Positions 23,901-35,084 are shown, counted from the stretch's first letter. The stretch is DNA of 64,000 nt from Marisa cornuarietis (GCA_004794655.1 SMMW01000033.1:3073501-3137500); one strand, 5' to 3'. Notes: generated by a model from the letters alone, not told the origin. Translations and numbers: made by a program.

Positions 23901-26900
23901 ATAAACGTATTGTAGAGCTTTCTTTTTGTTGTATAATGGAGTTTAGTGACCGCTGTTTTTTTTCTTTTAAACGTCCGCAAGCAATGACGCACCTGTTTCC
24001 TTTTTTCCTTACATTTGTTATCCAACCATGGTTGGCTTTTTTCTTTACCTGCTATGATAACTTTTTTCATGCACTGGCCCATTATTAGAAGTCCCTTGTT
24101 GAACTTGCTAATAGCTGCATCAATATCCGAGAATGAGGTGAGTAGCATCATTAACCTTTTGATTAACATACTCCGACTGGGTAAGTGTAAGAAACTCTTC
24201 ACGTCTATTTTCATCCCAAATATACTTTGTGATTCTATAACTACAAGGAACTGCATAGGAAGGCACGTGGACTTTGCTAGACGCGCACATCATCATTTCA
24301 ACTAGCATGTGTTTTGATTCATGTCTACTAACCACTTTAAGAGAAAAGCAAAATTTTTGGAGTTCACTTGAAACAATAAAATAGTCAATGACACTACAGC
24401 CAGTGGCTGATATGTAAGTAAATTCTCCACAAGAGTCCCCGTTAAGAGAACCGTTTAAGATCGACAGATTAAACTGTTCGCAAATACTCAATAAATATCT
24501 ACCAAACACATTGACAGTTTCGTCTTGAGAATAACGCCTACCAAAGGACATAGTACTGTTATCAAAGATTTCGTCTATTAAATCACGCGGGAGGCAATCC
24601 CCATCAGGACATTCTTTTCCTATCCTTGCATTAAGGTCTCCAAGTATGATCAGAAAATGGTCACCAAAACGTTCAAATAAATCAAGCAGGCACATTTCTA
24701 ACAGGGACACTCCATTGGTGATTTCTGTGTCATTATAGTAAGGAGAATCAATAGGTGGCAAGTAAGCACCTAACACCATGATATCTCTAGGTACACCGAA
24801 GAGATGTCTAGATATTTTAAGTACGACTATATTATCATATTCAGTACTAATTTGTTCAACGTAGGTACTTAGTTCCTTTCTGACAAGAAATACAACACCA
24901 CCAGAGAATCGCGCGTTATTAGTAGGTGACAACTTTATGCCGGGAGCTATGTAAGCATCGTGATATGGGAAACTAGAAATTGGCAACGCTACTGAAAACG
25001 TTTCAACCAGAAGTGCTAAATCGAATTTAGAAATGTAAGGACTCATACCAGGCTCAAAAATACGCATAATGCCTTCTACATTATAAGTAAGGAAACTCAC
25101 GCGTCTCTCCGGTGGCTTGTTAAAAGTTACAGAATGAGTAACCATGGTATTATCAAGTAATGACCCAGTTATTGCTGTATCATACATGGCAGGGCCTGAG
25201 TCCTATGGTTTAAAGGCAGGGGCACTCGTCCCACTGGACTGACGTTGAAGCTGGTTACTTGTAGTAGAACGTAGTGTCGGCCGATAGTTTTGTCCGTCTG
25301 TCAGTTGTCTCTGTCCTTTTTCGAGAACTCTCGTATTGCTAGTGGACTGAGTACGAGTTTGGCTATTCCGGTGAACATCACTGCTTTTGCGTTGCACGTG
25401 CTCTGTAGTGCAGCTGGTCGGTTCTGATACACTACATCTCGCCGTGCTCGCCGGTGTCAACTCCTGTGACGTCGAGGGGTTCCTGTATTGTTGATTATTT
25501 GGCTGGCTGCTGTAGGTCGTAATGGAAAGTTCGTTGTCGTTCCTGTTGTGTCGACACGTGTCAAGTAGGGGTGTCCCGAGAACCACGATGCACCCTCCGT
25601 ACTTAATGTGTTATTCATCCCCTCCAAACAGCTGTTGTCCATCAGTACTCCGTCGGTTGTAGATCGAACAGGGCCGGACACAACTACCCTTCCTCCTTTG
25701 AAGTAAACGAATAGTCCGCGATCCCAGTACTCTCTTACTGTCTGTTGCTGTCTTACCGTTAAGTCCCCGGCCACTTTAATTCCTTTGTCTCTGAGTCCGT
25801 GTCTTCCTTCCTTTAATATGAGCATTTTGTCTGACCATTGAGAGAATTTAACGATCATCGGACGTGGATTGGATGCACGTCCCATTGTCTCTGTACGCCG
25901 CTGTCCTATACGATGTGCACGGACAATGTCCGTTAATGACCATGTTTTCTGCGGAACACAACTCTGTAAAATATCCAGAATACGATGTACACATGCAGAG
26001 AAAGACTCGTCTGTGGGCTCAGGAATCCCACAGAATTTTAGATTGTCTCGCTGAGATGCCATTTCTAGCTGATCCAACTTGTCATTTAACTGTTTCTCTA
26101 AATTCTCCACGCACTTCAAGTATATCTCCTTCGAGTTGTAAAGTTGGTGTCCGTAAGTTGTCTACATCCTTGCCAACTCTAGAGAGGGTAGCTTGAACTT
26201 CCTCCACTTGTCTGGAGATTATATTAAAGTTCTCTTGTAAATGCAGTTGCTGGCTTGTAAACATCTCCCTTAGAGTTTGATGTATGTCAAATTCATTTTG
26301 CACAAAAGTTTCAGTACTCACGTTAGGTCCAGGATTCGTCTCTATATCCCCAGAGCACAACAGCTGGGAGATCAAGCGGGCAATGATAACCCCCAGTAGT
26401 ACACATCGTGAATGCAAAGTCCTCGCCTTACTGTGTGTGATCACCATGGCCCGTGCACGCTCAAACATGAAAGTCCAAAATACCCATACAAACCGGCCAC
26501 AAACGAGCCTGAAATTTAGACATTCAGCCAGCATGCTCTTAAAGCACTAGCACTGGCACAAATGATTTAAATAAAATTTGGTTGACTGTAATTAAACAGA
26601 GAAATTTAGCCTACATCAAGCACTGACCAAAATTGCGTGCGCACCGCTAGTGAGCAGATCTCACCCCCCCCCCCACCAGTGGGAAGTGAGTGATTGAGAG
26701 AAAGCTTCCATTCCTTAAAAAGTAAACGCAAAACTGAAATCGTTGTTAACAGGCAAAGCAAGTGAAAACAAAAATTGGGCTTAATTATAGGAATTGATGT
26801 CCTAAATCATTTTACCTTTAAAGTTTGGATTGCAGAATCATAATTTACTTGAATCATGTTTTGAGCACAACTCTGACGAATTCAAGTAGGCAACCATCTT

Positions 26901-28494
26901 GTGTTGTCAATGAACTCTCAGATGAGAGCTGTCAGCAAAGACCATATATTTATATATACACACACAATCTTTGGTATCAGCCTGGGATTTGTAAAAAAAT
27001 TGGCCTTTCATGTGTGGTGATAGTGGAGGAAAATTTGGAACCAGAGCACAGTGATGAAAAGTTAAGTGTAAAGTGTGCCTAAAACAAATCAGAATAACGC
27101 GTTTACAACCCCGGGTGTGTTAAGTACCGAACGAGGACATTCAGACTTCTGACCACAAGCACTCTTTGGAGGCTGAGATTCTTCAGAAAGATTTCAGCCA
27201 GGTAAACTATTTTCAATTCTAATTTATTTCTGTCCTCATGACCTTTTTGGAACTTATGCCGGCAGTATTATATAACACTTAGAAATAACGTGTTGCGAAC
27301 TTGATACAACATCACAGGACATAGAAGCTGTCAGGGTTTCTTTGGTTTTCTTTGGAAAACCACAACTGGGCAGCAAATTCAGTAAAATCTTGCTTGACAA
27401 AGCAGCTTGTTTAGAGGAATGGATTGTGGTCAAAGAAACTGTAATGCAGAATGCATATCGGAGAGATTCCACAAGCTGTTTAAACTGTTATTTGATTTGC
27501 TGGTTCTTGGAAAGCTGTGCCTCCTTATGCTATACCACAATGCAGGCAAGAGAGGGGGCTTCGGCCATCAAAACCTAATAAAGTCTTCTTGTAGAAGTTG
27601 CCTCAAGGAGAAACATATAAACCCCTGCACTGAGACATATGAAAAGTGTCTAAACATTAGCTCATAGCCCAATGAGATGGACACAAAGACTAATTGGTTT
27701 GCAAATTTAGGATGCTATCTATGATCACACTAATGATGATGAAAGATAATTTATCAATATAAAAGAACAAGATATCTATGTGATTAATCTTCAATTTCTT
27801 GTGATTAATAAAATTTCTCGTGATTAATAAAGTATTTTGTTGTATACCAAATATTTATCGGAAAAAGCAGTGAAAATGTGTTTGTTTCAAGGGACCCCCT
27901 TGTTTCATTTGAAGGGCCCCATTTTTTCCATTGAGAGGGCCCCAGGGCCCCTCTTTTTGAAATCCTAGAATTACCTCTGTAAGAAAATAACTGCAATAAA
28001 CATGAATTATTATGCCATATACATGACATATTAGTATGAAGAATAAGTTTAAAATATTTTCTGAATATCTGTTTCTGGTCAAAAACAGGAAGGTTTAGTT
28101 TGTCTTACATGTGCAGGAGCTGAAAAAGAAGAATGTGACAAATGGCAAAGTGGAAGGAAGAAGAGCTGATAGAGGCATGCAGGAGACCATGTCAAGTGAT
28201 CAAGATTCTGAGCAACATCAGGAACAGTTAACATCTGATGAGACCGAGCAGTTGGACCTTTCAAATACTATCAAAACTGTGCCCGCTGGAGAGAAAGAAG
28301 ACTGCACAACCAATCCTCCAATCCCAGAAAAGCCCATGACTGCAGTCTCTCCAGTCTCTACAGTGACTGCTGACCCAAAGATGTTGGAATCTTTACCCCC
28401 TGACAGTTCCATGCCAGTCAGATTTGGTGATATAGAGGCAACAGAGAATGTAGAAAATGCCAGCTCTGCTGTCACAGTCGAGCAGACTTGCTGA
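11979..28494 (+). CDS. CASC3: CASC3 / Barentsz (MLN51), exon junction complex core subunit
   Basis: CASC3 binds eIF4A3 and RNA in the exon junction complex and acts in mRNA localisation and nonsense-mediated decay. Twelve coding exons: 11979-12077, 13594-13621, 14503-14552, 14830-14991, 15244-15374, 16282-16449, 17149-18185, 18399-18590, 18832-18966, 19093-19346, 19773-19889, 28117-28494. Phases close and give about 916 residues; the human protein has 703. The start MADRRRRR matches the human MADRRRQR. Next come an acidic region, ERQSGDGE, and the SELOR domain (about residues 125-230) with DDDEDKKNPAYVPRKGAFYE, KLWQDEGKWAHDRYHDDMQA and PKSREELIALYGYDIR. Downstream are RKSYAKERRGK, PKRYSSQRQRSMPEP, proline-rich blocks and a SEVYRGGTTYYPP block matching the vertebrate C-terminus. 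The last exon, starting ELKKKNVTNG, adds about 125 residues that I do not see in vertebrate CASC3. The last intron is 8.2 kb and full of transposons. The link to the last exon rests on splice sites and phase. Confidence 0.93.
12517..13052. mobile_element. Inverted-repeat (foldback/MITE-like) element, copy A
   Basis: A ~536-bp element in CASC3 intron 1. Its ends are mirror images: GGTCATTTCGCC (12517-12528) and GGCGAAATGACC (13041-13052). Imperfect inverted similarity continues for about 110 bases inward. The left arm contains six degenerate units around a TCGCCCCA/TCGTCCCA core, starting at 12524, 12538, 12560, 12580, 12600 and 12624, so spaced about 20 bases. Both flanks are TG-dinucleotide repeat, which hides any target duplication. 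No transposase frame is present. A related copy lies at 44249-44725. Confidence 0.75.
13635..13968 (-). repeat. tRNA-derived SINE with LINE-like tail
   Basis: In CASC3 intron 2. On the minus strand the 5' head (from about 13968) reads TGGTGGTGCAGTGACTAAAA, then a B-box-like GGGTTTGTATCTC, both typical of tRNA-derived SINE promoters. The 3' end (about 13690-13635) reads TTGGCGAGATAAGGCACTC followed by TACAAATAC, resembling the 3' tail of the LINE relics at 7.29 and 33.07 kb. The middle contains an area of CA-rich simple sequence. Boundaries are approximate. Confidence 0.55.
20340..20600 (-). repeat. Two copies of the LINE 3'-terminal motif
   Basis: The motif TAGGCCATCGGCCC occurs at about 20347-20360 and again at about 20556-20569 in the same direction. 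Similarity continues for roughly 70 bases beyond each copy, through an AGG(A/G)GGTG-like stretch and a CAAAAAATA-like stretch. On the minus strand this is the 3' end of the 2A-type LINE. Either the 3' UTR was duplicated in tandem (period about 210 bases) or a second short copy inserted beside the first. Confidence 0.65.
20684..21689. mobile_element. Non-autonomous piggyBac-like element nested in the LINE
   Basis: A ~1.0-kb stretch bounded by TTAA at 20684-20687 and 21686-21689. The ends are inverted: left CTCTTCGTTGACGG after the TTAA, right (reverse complement) CTCCTTGTTGACGG after the TTAA, differing at two positions. TTAA target duplication is the hallmark of piggyBac-type transposition. 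No transposase frame is present, so the element would need a transposase from elsewhere. It lies in the 3' UTR of the 2A-type LINE, so it inserted after the LINE did. The superfamily call rests on the TTAA and the terminal repeats only. Confidence 0.7.
21869..24256 (-). pseudogene. Reverse transcriptase part of LINE ORF2
   Basis: About 795 codons open. The RT blocks seen include KNGKAAGPDGLIGEFF, IQPLYKNGEVDKPDNYRGIS, NDVQAGFQRNYSTVDHIF, YVAFIDFQKAFDSV, GLKQGEICSPVLFSLFINEL and the catalytic box FADDMAL. The frame stops with TGA right after NCPF. The bases beyond (to about 21825) still read TDMEESELHFMFMCPR, so the stop probably replaces the second cysteine codon of a C-terminal zinc knuckle. 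Upstream, the frame joins the endonuclease only across a frameshift near 24120-24150. The listed start at 24256 is therefore not a real initiation site. Confidence 0.85.
24120..25187 (-). pseudogene. APE-type endonuclease part of LINE ORF2
   Basis: About 355 codons. It begins the enzymatic region after SFLTYNVEGI, matching the usual TYN(V)xG start of LINE endonucleases. Other motifs are DLALLVETF, GGVVFLVRKEL, FLIILGDLNARIGKECPDGD and SVIDYFIVSSEL. The terminal catalytic SDH motif of the APE family appears here as SKH (in HESKHMLVE), so the aspartate that orients the catalytic histidine looks to be lost. The frame ends just after the endonuclease, where it should continue into the RT: one frameshift separates them. 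Confidence 0.8.
25203..26534 (-). pseudogene. LINE ORF1 with N-terminal 2A motif, frame-broken
   Basis: Three overlapping frames (26534-26082, 26119-25457, 25586-25203) look like one ORF1 broken by two frameshifts. The first has a hydrophobic N-terminal region (about residues 10-25 and 44-58), then SGDIETNPGP at residues 61-70, which matches the 2A consensus D(V/I)ExNPGP; the G-P junction is at about 26327. A coiled-coil-like stretch follows. The second frame has a coiled coil and an L1-ORF1-like RNA-binding region: QRDNLKFCGIPEP, DIVRAHRIGQRR, RPMIVKFSQWSDKMLILKEG. The third is polar and rich in Ser, Thr, Gln and Asn. In related elements 2A drives ribosome skipping and can make an N-terminal signal; function here is inferred. 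Confidence 0.75.
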
Positions 28495-31400
28495 ATGAAG
28501 TAGGGATTTAAAAAAAAATTCTGCACTTGTCTTTCACAGACTATCAGCCAGTGCCATTAGGTAACACTTGCTGCAAGGAAGGTGCATATTCAGACTTGTC
28601 CATGCCATGCTGCCTGCTATGTCAAGAGATAAGAGTAACTGCTCCACTATTATGAAAACCGCATTTGCAGTTGCAAATAGTGTAGATTGTGTCTCTAGTG
28701 TACTATTGTTGCTGGAAACTAGTATACGCTTGTTGTAGGCATTATTGCATAAACCTATTCAGGATCTGGTGTGTGCTTCATAATTTCAAGTTTAGGGTGA
28801 CAATGCTGAAGAAAAAATGCTGCAAACTGCTTCTCCTTTTGATTTGTATTAGATATTCTTTAAAGATTGATTTTACATTACTATACCAGGCATTCAAAGA
28901 GTGTACATTAACTCTTTTTAAACAGTTTGTAGTGTTAATTGTTGCATTAGGTGCATAGCTTGTTGTGTACTCTAGACTTGTCTTAGGTAATTCTTTTCAT
29001 GAGGTTTTGGCATAATTCTCTTTTCAAGGTGCAGACCATGTTAGTAGTAGTTCTTTCTCTTGCACTGGCAGAGTGTGTTTTACAGGTGACATAGCCAAAT
29101 CTGTGGAATGTAATGACCTTTATTCATGAATTTTCTTGCCTGACTGACTCAGAAAATATATGCTATCAGCTGAGTTGTATGGAGTTTCTAAAATTGTGGA
29201 TTTATATAACTACAGCCAAGACAAACATGATTTACATTAATTTATAGCAAAACTTTATTTAAAGCATTTTTCTGAATGTGATTGGGCTTTTGTGGTTTTA
29301 AATTGCTTTGATGAATGCCTGATCATTTGTTCTCTTCCACACAATCTAAAATTAGCATGATTTATATTTGTCATGACTGGTTAAAGATCAGGTTTTTTAA
29401 TATACATACACAAGCATCAACCACTCTGGTATGCCTTAGCTTTGCCCAGTTGATGATTAAGCAGATAATCTACCCAGGGAAATAATCATAGTTCCTACCT
29501 ACATGAACCTTTTCAGTCTCGCACAAACACCAACCAGCCAGATTTTAGCATTACCATCTGTCTCTTGTCTACTTATTTCATGTAAAGTAAAGTATATGGA
29601 ATCTGTGTGCTAATTTAGTCTGACAAGAATGCCCAGTTAAGATTCAGTTGTTCATTTAGCTGGCCAGACAGTCTTCATGTTTTTCAGCTAGTTTGGCAGC
29701 AACAGAGGTCTTCCACTTCTGGTCTTTTGCTAGTTTTCTTCATTTACCCCTCATCATATAGTTCTGGTCATTCCCAAGCTATCTTCAGTCTTCCCTTCTT
29801 TGTTTTGCCCTCAGATTAATTAGATTTAGAATGTTTGTCATGACTACATGATTCCAGTGTGCACTAATTCTTTCACTAATTCTTCTTTAGTAGAGATAAA
29901 TTTAGTAGCTATTTTGTTAGCTGACTGTGTGAGAGGGTGACATTTTAAAATCTCACAGTACTTTTTGACTTCTGCTTGCTGACAGTGTAGATTTCAAGCC
30001 CCTAGTTTTGTAGGCTGCTGTACCGGTACATGATCAAAGTTTGAAGCAATCAAGGAATACAGTGTTTTTTCTGATGATACACTCTTGTGTATATTTTTTA
30101 TGCTTGTTCTCTCCTACTTACGCAGGCACAGGCACCAATCCTGTAAGCTCAGTGGCTTTGCATGACATTTAAGAGTTTGGTGAAAGAAATAGAAAAAATA
30201 AATTGTACAGCAATTTGTAAATTCTTTTTGTGGAAGTAGGTTGGGGGAGACTTGATAATGCAAAATCTGTATATTTATTATAGTTAGGGTGGATATTAGA
30301 ACTGGCTTTGTGCATAAAGTTCTTAACAGAGAATATAGATTATGAGGTGGAATTTAGATCACCAGGACAGCGAGTAAGACTAAGTCTGACCAATAAATGG
30401 TATTTATTTTTATCCAATTACCCATAGGTTGAGTGGTCGTTGCATTTTCCTGGACAGAGCAGGCAAAAACTAATTCATCAGTAAAAGACTTTAGTAAAAG
30501 ATGTTTATACTCGCCTTGTGCATAATTTTCTTTCCTTCAGCTGTAAAATGTTTTTCTTTAATATATTATCTGGCATGTTAGTAATATTGAGTATTCTACC
30601 ACTGTGTATTTGATTTTGTATTCTACCTTAATTTGTTCTTTTAATTCCTTGTATCCTAAAAATGTTACAAGCATTAACTATGTAGTTATGGCAGGTAATT
30701 ACTGGAAATAAACAGCCTTCCACCACCATTGTTACTTGAGTCACACAAGTTTTTGATGTAACCCTTAAAGTCACCAATATGTAGAATGTCAGTTAAACTG
30801 TTCGGTTGGTTCTCAATCTTTTGTAATGCTTTCTGGCATAACAAAAAGGTATTACAGAGTAATAAGTGTTGAGGTATCGGTTTGGTCAAGTTGTCAGGTT
30901 TTTTTAATATATCAACTTTATTAAAACTTTCAACAATAATAGAAAAAGGTAGGTCTGTCATGATTGATATCAAATCACTTATAGTTTACATGAATGTGAT
31001 GAACTTATAGCATCAGTGAGACAAGATTCTGTCTTCATCACCCTGATGCTTGGTCCAGCTTTACGATCTATGCCTAGGTACTTTAGTGTCTAACCTACAT
31101 GTAAAAATGTAGTATCTTGTTTTTTACATGATGAGCAAAATGTGGCTACATACAATAATAACCTTATAGCTCAGTATAGCTCTTTGCTTGAAGCAGTACA
31201 GACTAGATCCAGCAAACTAAGAGTAAGTATGTTTATTGTAAATACATGCCTGTTTTCTTAACGAATAATTAGTATTTAAAAGTATTTAGTATTTCTATAT
31301 TAGTGTTTATTCATTGTAGCTGCCTGTAATCTTTTTCAGATAAAGTAGAAACTTGATTAGTACTTTTAACATAAGGGTGGAACTATGCTCATTTAAAACA

Positions 31401-33069
31401 AAATAAATTGCTTGATATAAAAGCAAACATTATTTTGTCAGTATTTCATAAAAATTCATGCTAAGCATACAGCAAAAATTTATAACTAAATTAGGTTCGA
31501 TAGAAAGGTAGCTTTAAACAAAATTAAGGCCAGTTATAAAAACTGCATACATGTAGACTCTAATGCTCCTAGTAGTTGTTCCTTGTATAGTTTTGGCACT
31601 GCTGGCAACAACGCTGTACTAGAGTACCTTTAGTTTGTTGAGACATGCCCAGCATATTCAGCAGTATGGTGTATTGGATGCATCCCATTTTATTGAGTAT
31701 TTGTTCATATTTGCAAATATCTCTTCTAGGCAATTTATAAGTAAGTGGGAAGTTACTTTTCTGATGAGAGCTGCTTACTTAATTTCCAAATTTTTGAAGT
31801 ACTTCTGGCATTTGCTGAATGCATTGTTCAAACCTAATATCAGTGCTTGTTGCACATATTTTGTAACCAGTCTTTGTAACTATTCTGATTTCAACAACTT
31901 TTTACTTACATTTAAAAAGAATATGTTGTAGGTATATTGTTTTTAGCCATTTGGATTAAAAAGAAATTGTACACAGGTCCAAGTTTGCCATTATGTACCT
32001 TCCATTTACAGGTTTTTGTCTGCATTTAGAGCATTATGGAATCAGTCTTGGGAATATCTATAACGCGTGGTTTAAAAAAATATGAATTGTTTTCACAACT
32101 TTATATCTTAATTGTTGAAAATTAGTACTTGAGTTATTTTTACATTTACTGCACACTTATTTAAATGTAAAATAAGTAACCTATTATTTAGTACTTGGTT
32201 TCTTAGAAAATCATCTAAAACTGTGCAGGTTTGAAGGAAATTTTACCAAAGTCTGTAGACATGTTAAAATGCAAACTAAGAAGACCTAGTAGCTTAGTTT
32301 GTTCATTTGTTGGTGTTAAGCTTACTTTCAGTATTGTGTGTGTCAATGGTTTGGAAGCTTTGCAAGAGTGTTTATGTCCTAATCTGGTTGATTCATATTG
32401 TTTGATAAGATGCATGGCACTTGAATATAATTTGTACCAAGTTGGCTATTTATACAACTATAAGTAAACTTTCCTTTTCAGTTTTAATCTTTGTTCATTC
32501 ATGATTTGATACCTTTGAGCGTTGGGAAATATCTCTCATTCATGCATGTGCACAATTTGTGAAGGACTGGAGTGGGAAATAAAATATATATGCGTGTGGC
32601 TGCATTGCCAATGGTTTTGGAGAGGAGATATAGGGCTGTCCTCTTTAACAGAAGCCATAGTAACAAACAAGATGGTGCCTGCTGACATTAGGAGACATTC
32701 CTTATCTGCAGTGATGATCGAATTTCCAGAACCTGCAGTTACTAGAAGCAGCAAGAACCACTGGATCACATTGAAAACTGTGACCAGAAATTCATATGCA
32801 GGTCCAACTGAGAAATATTTTGGAAAGTAATCTCTGGCAATATGACCTTCGGCTTTACTACTTGGGGAGGTGGGGGCTACACAAGACAAATGTTAAGCAC
32901 TTTGTTAACTTTTGAAAGCACCAGCATGAAACTAGTGCTCACAGGCTTCATGTGAAATCTTAAAATCTGAAATGAATGGGGGGGGGGAGGAATAGTCAAG
33001 CCGATACAATCATTTTTGCATTTTGATGAAGTCAACAAGATCATAAAGCAATACAGGTTTTTAATAATA
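28495..33069 (+). other. CASC3 3' UTR and intergenic DNA
   Basis: AT-rich sequence after the CASC3 stop codon. Possible polyadenylation signals include AATAAA at 30197-30202. I found no exon with family similarity between here and the LINE relic at 33.07 kb. Two opposing open frames around 32530-32890 and one at 30686-30973 (minus) are about 95-117 codons, but show no recognisable family, no start context and no partner exons. Confidence 0.4.
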
Positions 33070-33610
33070 AATGCAAAAATTGGTATAGGGCATACTCACA
33101 ATTCTAAGGAGCATGCACTTAGTGCTAAAAAACAATAACGAGACACGAGGATCAGGAAAACAAACAACATATGAACTATAAAAGAAGAAACAATAGTACT
33201 GATGATGAATGAAAACAAATACAGAAAACAGAGGAACCCAATAACAAGGACTGAGAGTATAATGATTTTGCAAAAGGAAGTTGGCAGGGAAGTAGCAATC
33301 GGTGGAAAAGGGGGAAAGGTGTGAAAAAGGAATAGCATTGTGGGAACTGGTGTTAGGAATTAGGTTTAAGGAAGAGGTACGTTTTCAGTGCACATTTAAA
33401 GGATTCAATCGTGGATTGGTGGTAGATATGGAAAGGGAGAGTGCTCCATTGTTTTGGTGCTCAGTAACTAAAAATCCTGTGGCCATATGATGTTGTTCTG
33501 GTGACAGGAATAGTAAGGAGACATTCGTCAGATGAGCAGAGTTGTCTAGCTGGAATGTAAGGGAAGAGAAGTCCAGAGAAATAATCAGGGCAGGAGCCAA
33601 CAAAGATGTC
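33070..33610 (-). mobile_element. LINE relic (CR1/L2-like ORF2 C-terminus and 3' UTR)
   Basis: On the minus strand, about 33550-33350 reads CSSDECLLTIPVTRTTSYGH, then RIFSY, a stop, APKQWSTLPFHI and ESFKCALKTYLF. This is the standard last block of CR1/L2-type LINE ORF2 with one in-frame stop. The 3' UTR continues left and ends near 33070 with CTTAGAATTGTGAGTATGCC and CTATACCAATTTTTGCATTT, then an ATT-rich tail. It belongs to the same broad family as the relic at 7.29-7.96 kb. The long open frame visible in another reading frame here is a shadow. Confidence 0.75.
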
Positions 33611-33720
33611 TTGAAGTCTTCTGAAATATTCATTTTTTTAATAGCTCCACATAAATTACAAATAGTGCTATAGCAAAAATTAGCCATTGGGCATACTTGT
33701 GGCCATTTCATGTTCAACAT

Positions 33721-35084
33721 TATTTATTTCCTCTAATGCTCCCACCACTGTGTAGGTTTGTTTAGCAGGAAGATAACTGTTTGCTCTACATTTTCATCAA
33801 ATTCTGATTCTGATTGAGATTTATATATTATATATAGATCTTTCCATATCTCGATGCATTTCTAAAACTGTTTAAATTCTTTGCATGACTGCAAGTAGAT
33901 TTCTTATTAACCACCTCTGTATGGAAGACTTCTCTCAACCAAGTTGCATCTTGAAAGTGCTGATAACACTTCATAGGCGACAGCATTCCACTGCTGTATC
34001 TGCATTGTGTTGGTCTGTTTATCTTTCAGCTGTAGTTCATAGCCAAGGTATCAAACTTTTGATGCCACATTTGTGTCAAAAACTTTAACGATGATGATAC
34101 AGTAGTCAAAATATGAAAAGCTAAATACACAGAAAACTGATTCAGATTCAATAATTTTAAATAAAATACTTTATGAAGTCTGCCGCTTACATGTGAACAT
34201 TCACTTTAAATCTTCACGTATTTCACTTCTGGTACTACAAAATTGGGTTTCTAGTAAACTTTATCTTTTAACTAAATTGTTACACCATCAGTAGGTAAAC
34301 ATTTGAAATCAAGTTAGAAGTAATATTTAATAAATATGTAATTACTTTTGTTGCATCTCTAGACAAATGTATGCCTATGTTCATCTGTGTTGACACCTAA
34401 GCATCTAGATTGTAATTGCAAATGAAAATGATTCACACTGAAAACAGCGTATTTGATGGCAAAAGGAACTTACTAAAATTATTTTTTTTAACTTGACTTG
34501 TAATTAGATGTTTTTTAAATGTACAAAAATTGTATGGATTCTTGTAATCATTCCAAGTTAAATATATAATGTTTTAATTGCAAATGAAACAGTCCACATT
34601 AGTTACAATAATTTTGATTTACTATTTCATTCTATTCATAGCAATATATTTCCAAAGTACTTTTAATTATCGCTATTTCACATAGATGTATTATGCCATA
34701 AGAAGCATGTACTCTATGCTTTTAATAGTGTATCTCTTAACATCACAGTGTAGCTGGTGTTTATGTGAGAGTTTTTTAGATGTATATTTTTATCGTCTTT
34801 AAAAAAAACTAGTTCATAAAGATAGACAAGCTTACTTGGCAAATGTTGGCCGGTGAGAATATCAGATGACAGAGCTATCAAAAAAGTCTGCAGTTCAGAT
34901 GTGGCCAGCTCTTTCACAAGCAGCTTTTGACAGTAAGTTGTGTTCATGCATTCAGTCTGAATGAAAAATCATTTCTGTACACAGGCACCAAATGGGGATG
35001 AATGTAGGAGTGGTGTGTGTGTGTGTGTGAATGAGTGAGGGAGAAGAGAAAGAAAGTATAAGACAGCAGGCTTCCCTTTTAAAA
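33721..35084. other. Intergenic, nothing recognised
   Basis: AT-rich DNA between the LINE relic and the SINE. It has short simple repeats (a TG repeat near 35013-35028) and no exon or RNA gene that I can support. Confidence 0.4.

Larger units (their letters stand above)
20327..26674 (-). mobile_element. LINE insertion carrying a 2A motif, apparently full-length, with 15-bp target duplication
   Basis: A non-LTR retrotransposon inside CASC3 intron 11. The 15-bp direct repeat ACCAGTGGGAAGTGA flanks it at 20312-20326 and 26675-26689. Its 5' end (right) starts with eleven G on the minus strand next to the duplication. Its 3' end (left) reads GGGCCGATGGCCTAAACAAT followed by AAAG, which includes an AATAAA signal. 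The order is ORF1 (26534-25203), APE-type endonuclease (25187-24120) and reverse transcriptase (24256-21869). A 1-kb piggyBac-like element sits in the 3' UTR at 20684-21689, so the LINE itself is about 5.3 kb. Frame breaks at the ORF1 and EN/RT joints and a premature TGA show that it is inactive. The clade is not certain; the 2A motif would suit the CR1, L2, Rex1, Crack or Ingi groups. Confidence 0.85.

Noticed and set aside
27805..28082. Short minus-strand frames across a G/C-run-rich sequence before CASC3 exon 12
   Set aside because: They come from a simple, repeat-like stretch with runs such as GGGGCCC. No protein family was recognised.
30686..30973. 95-codon minus-strand frame in the CASC3 3' region
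   Set aside because: No recognisable domain, AT-rich composition, and no splice partners seen.
32536..32889. 117-codon minus-strand frame with a hydrophobic stretch, and an opposing plus-strand frame
   Set aside because: No family recognised, no supporting neighbouring exon, and both strands are open by chance over the same bases.
33385..33720. 111-codon minus-strand open frame
   Set aside because: It overlaps the LINE relic, whose recognisable protein (TSYGH, APKQW, FKCALKTYLF) is in a different frame, so this frame is a shadow.
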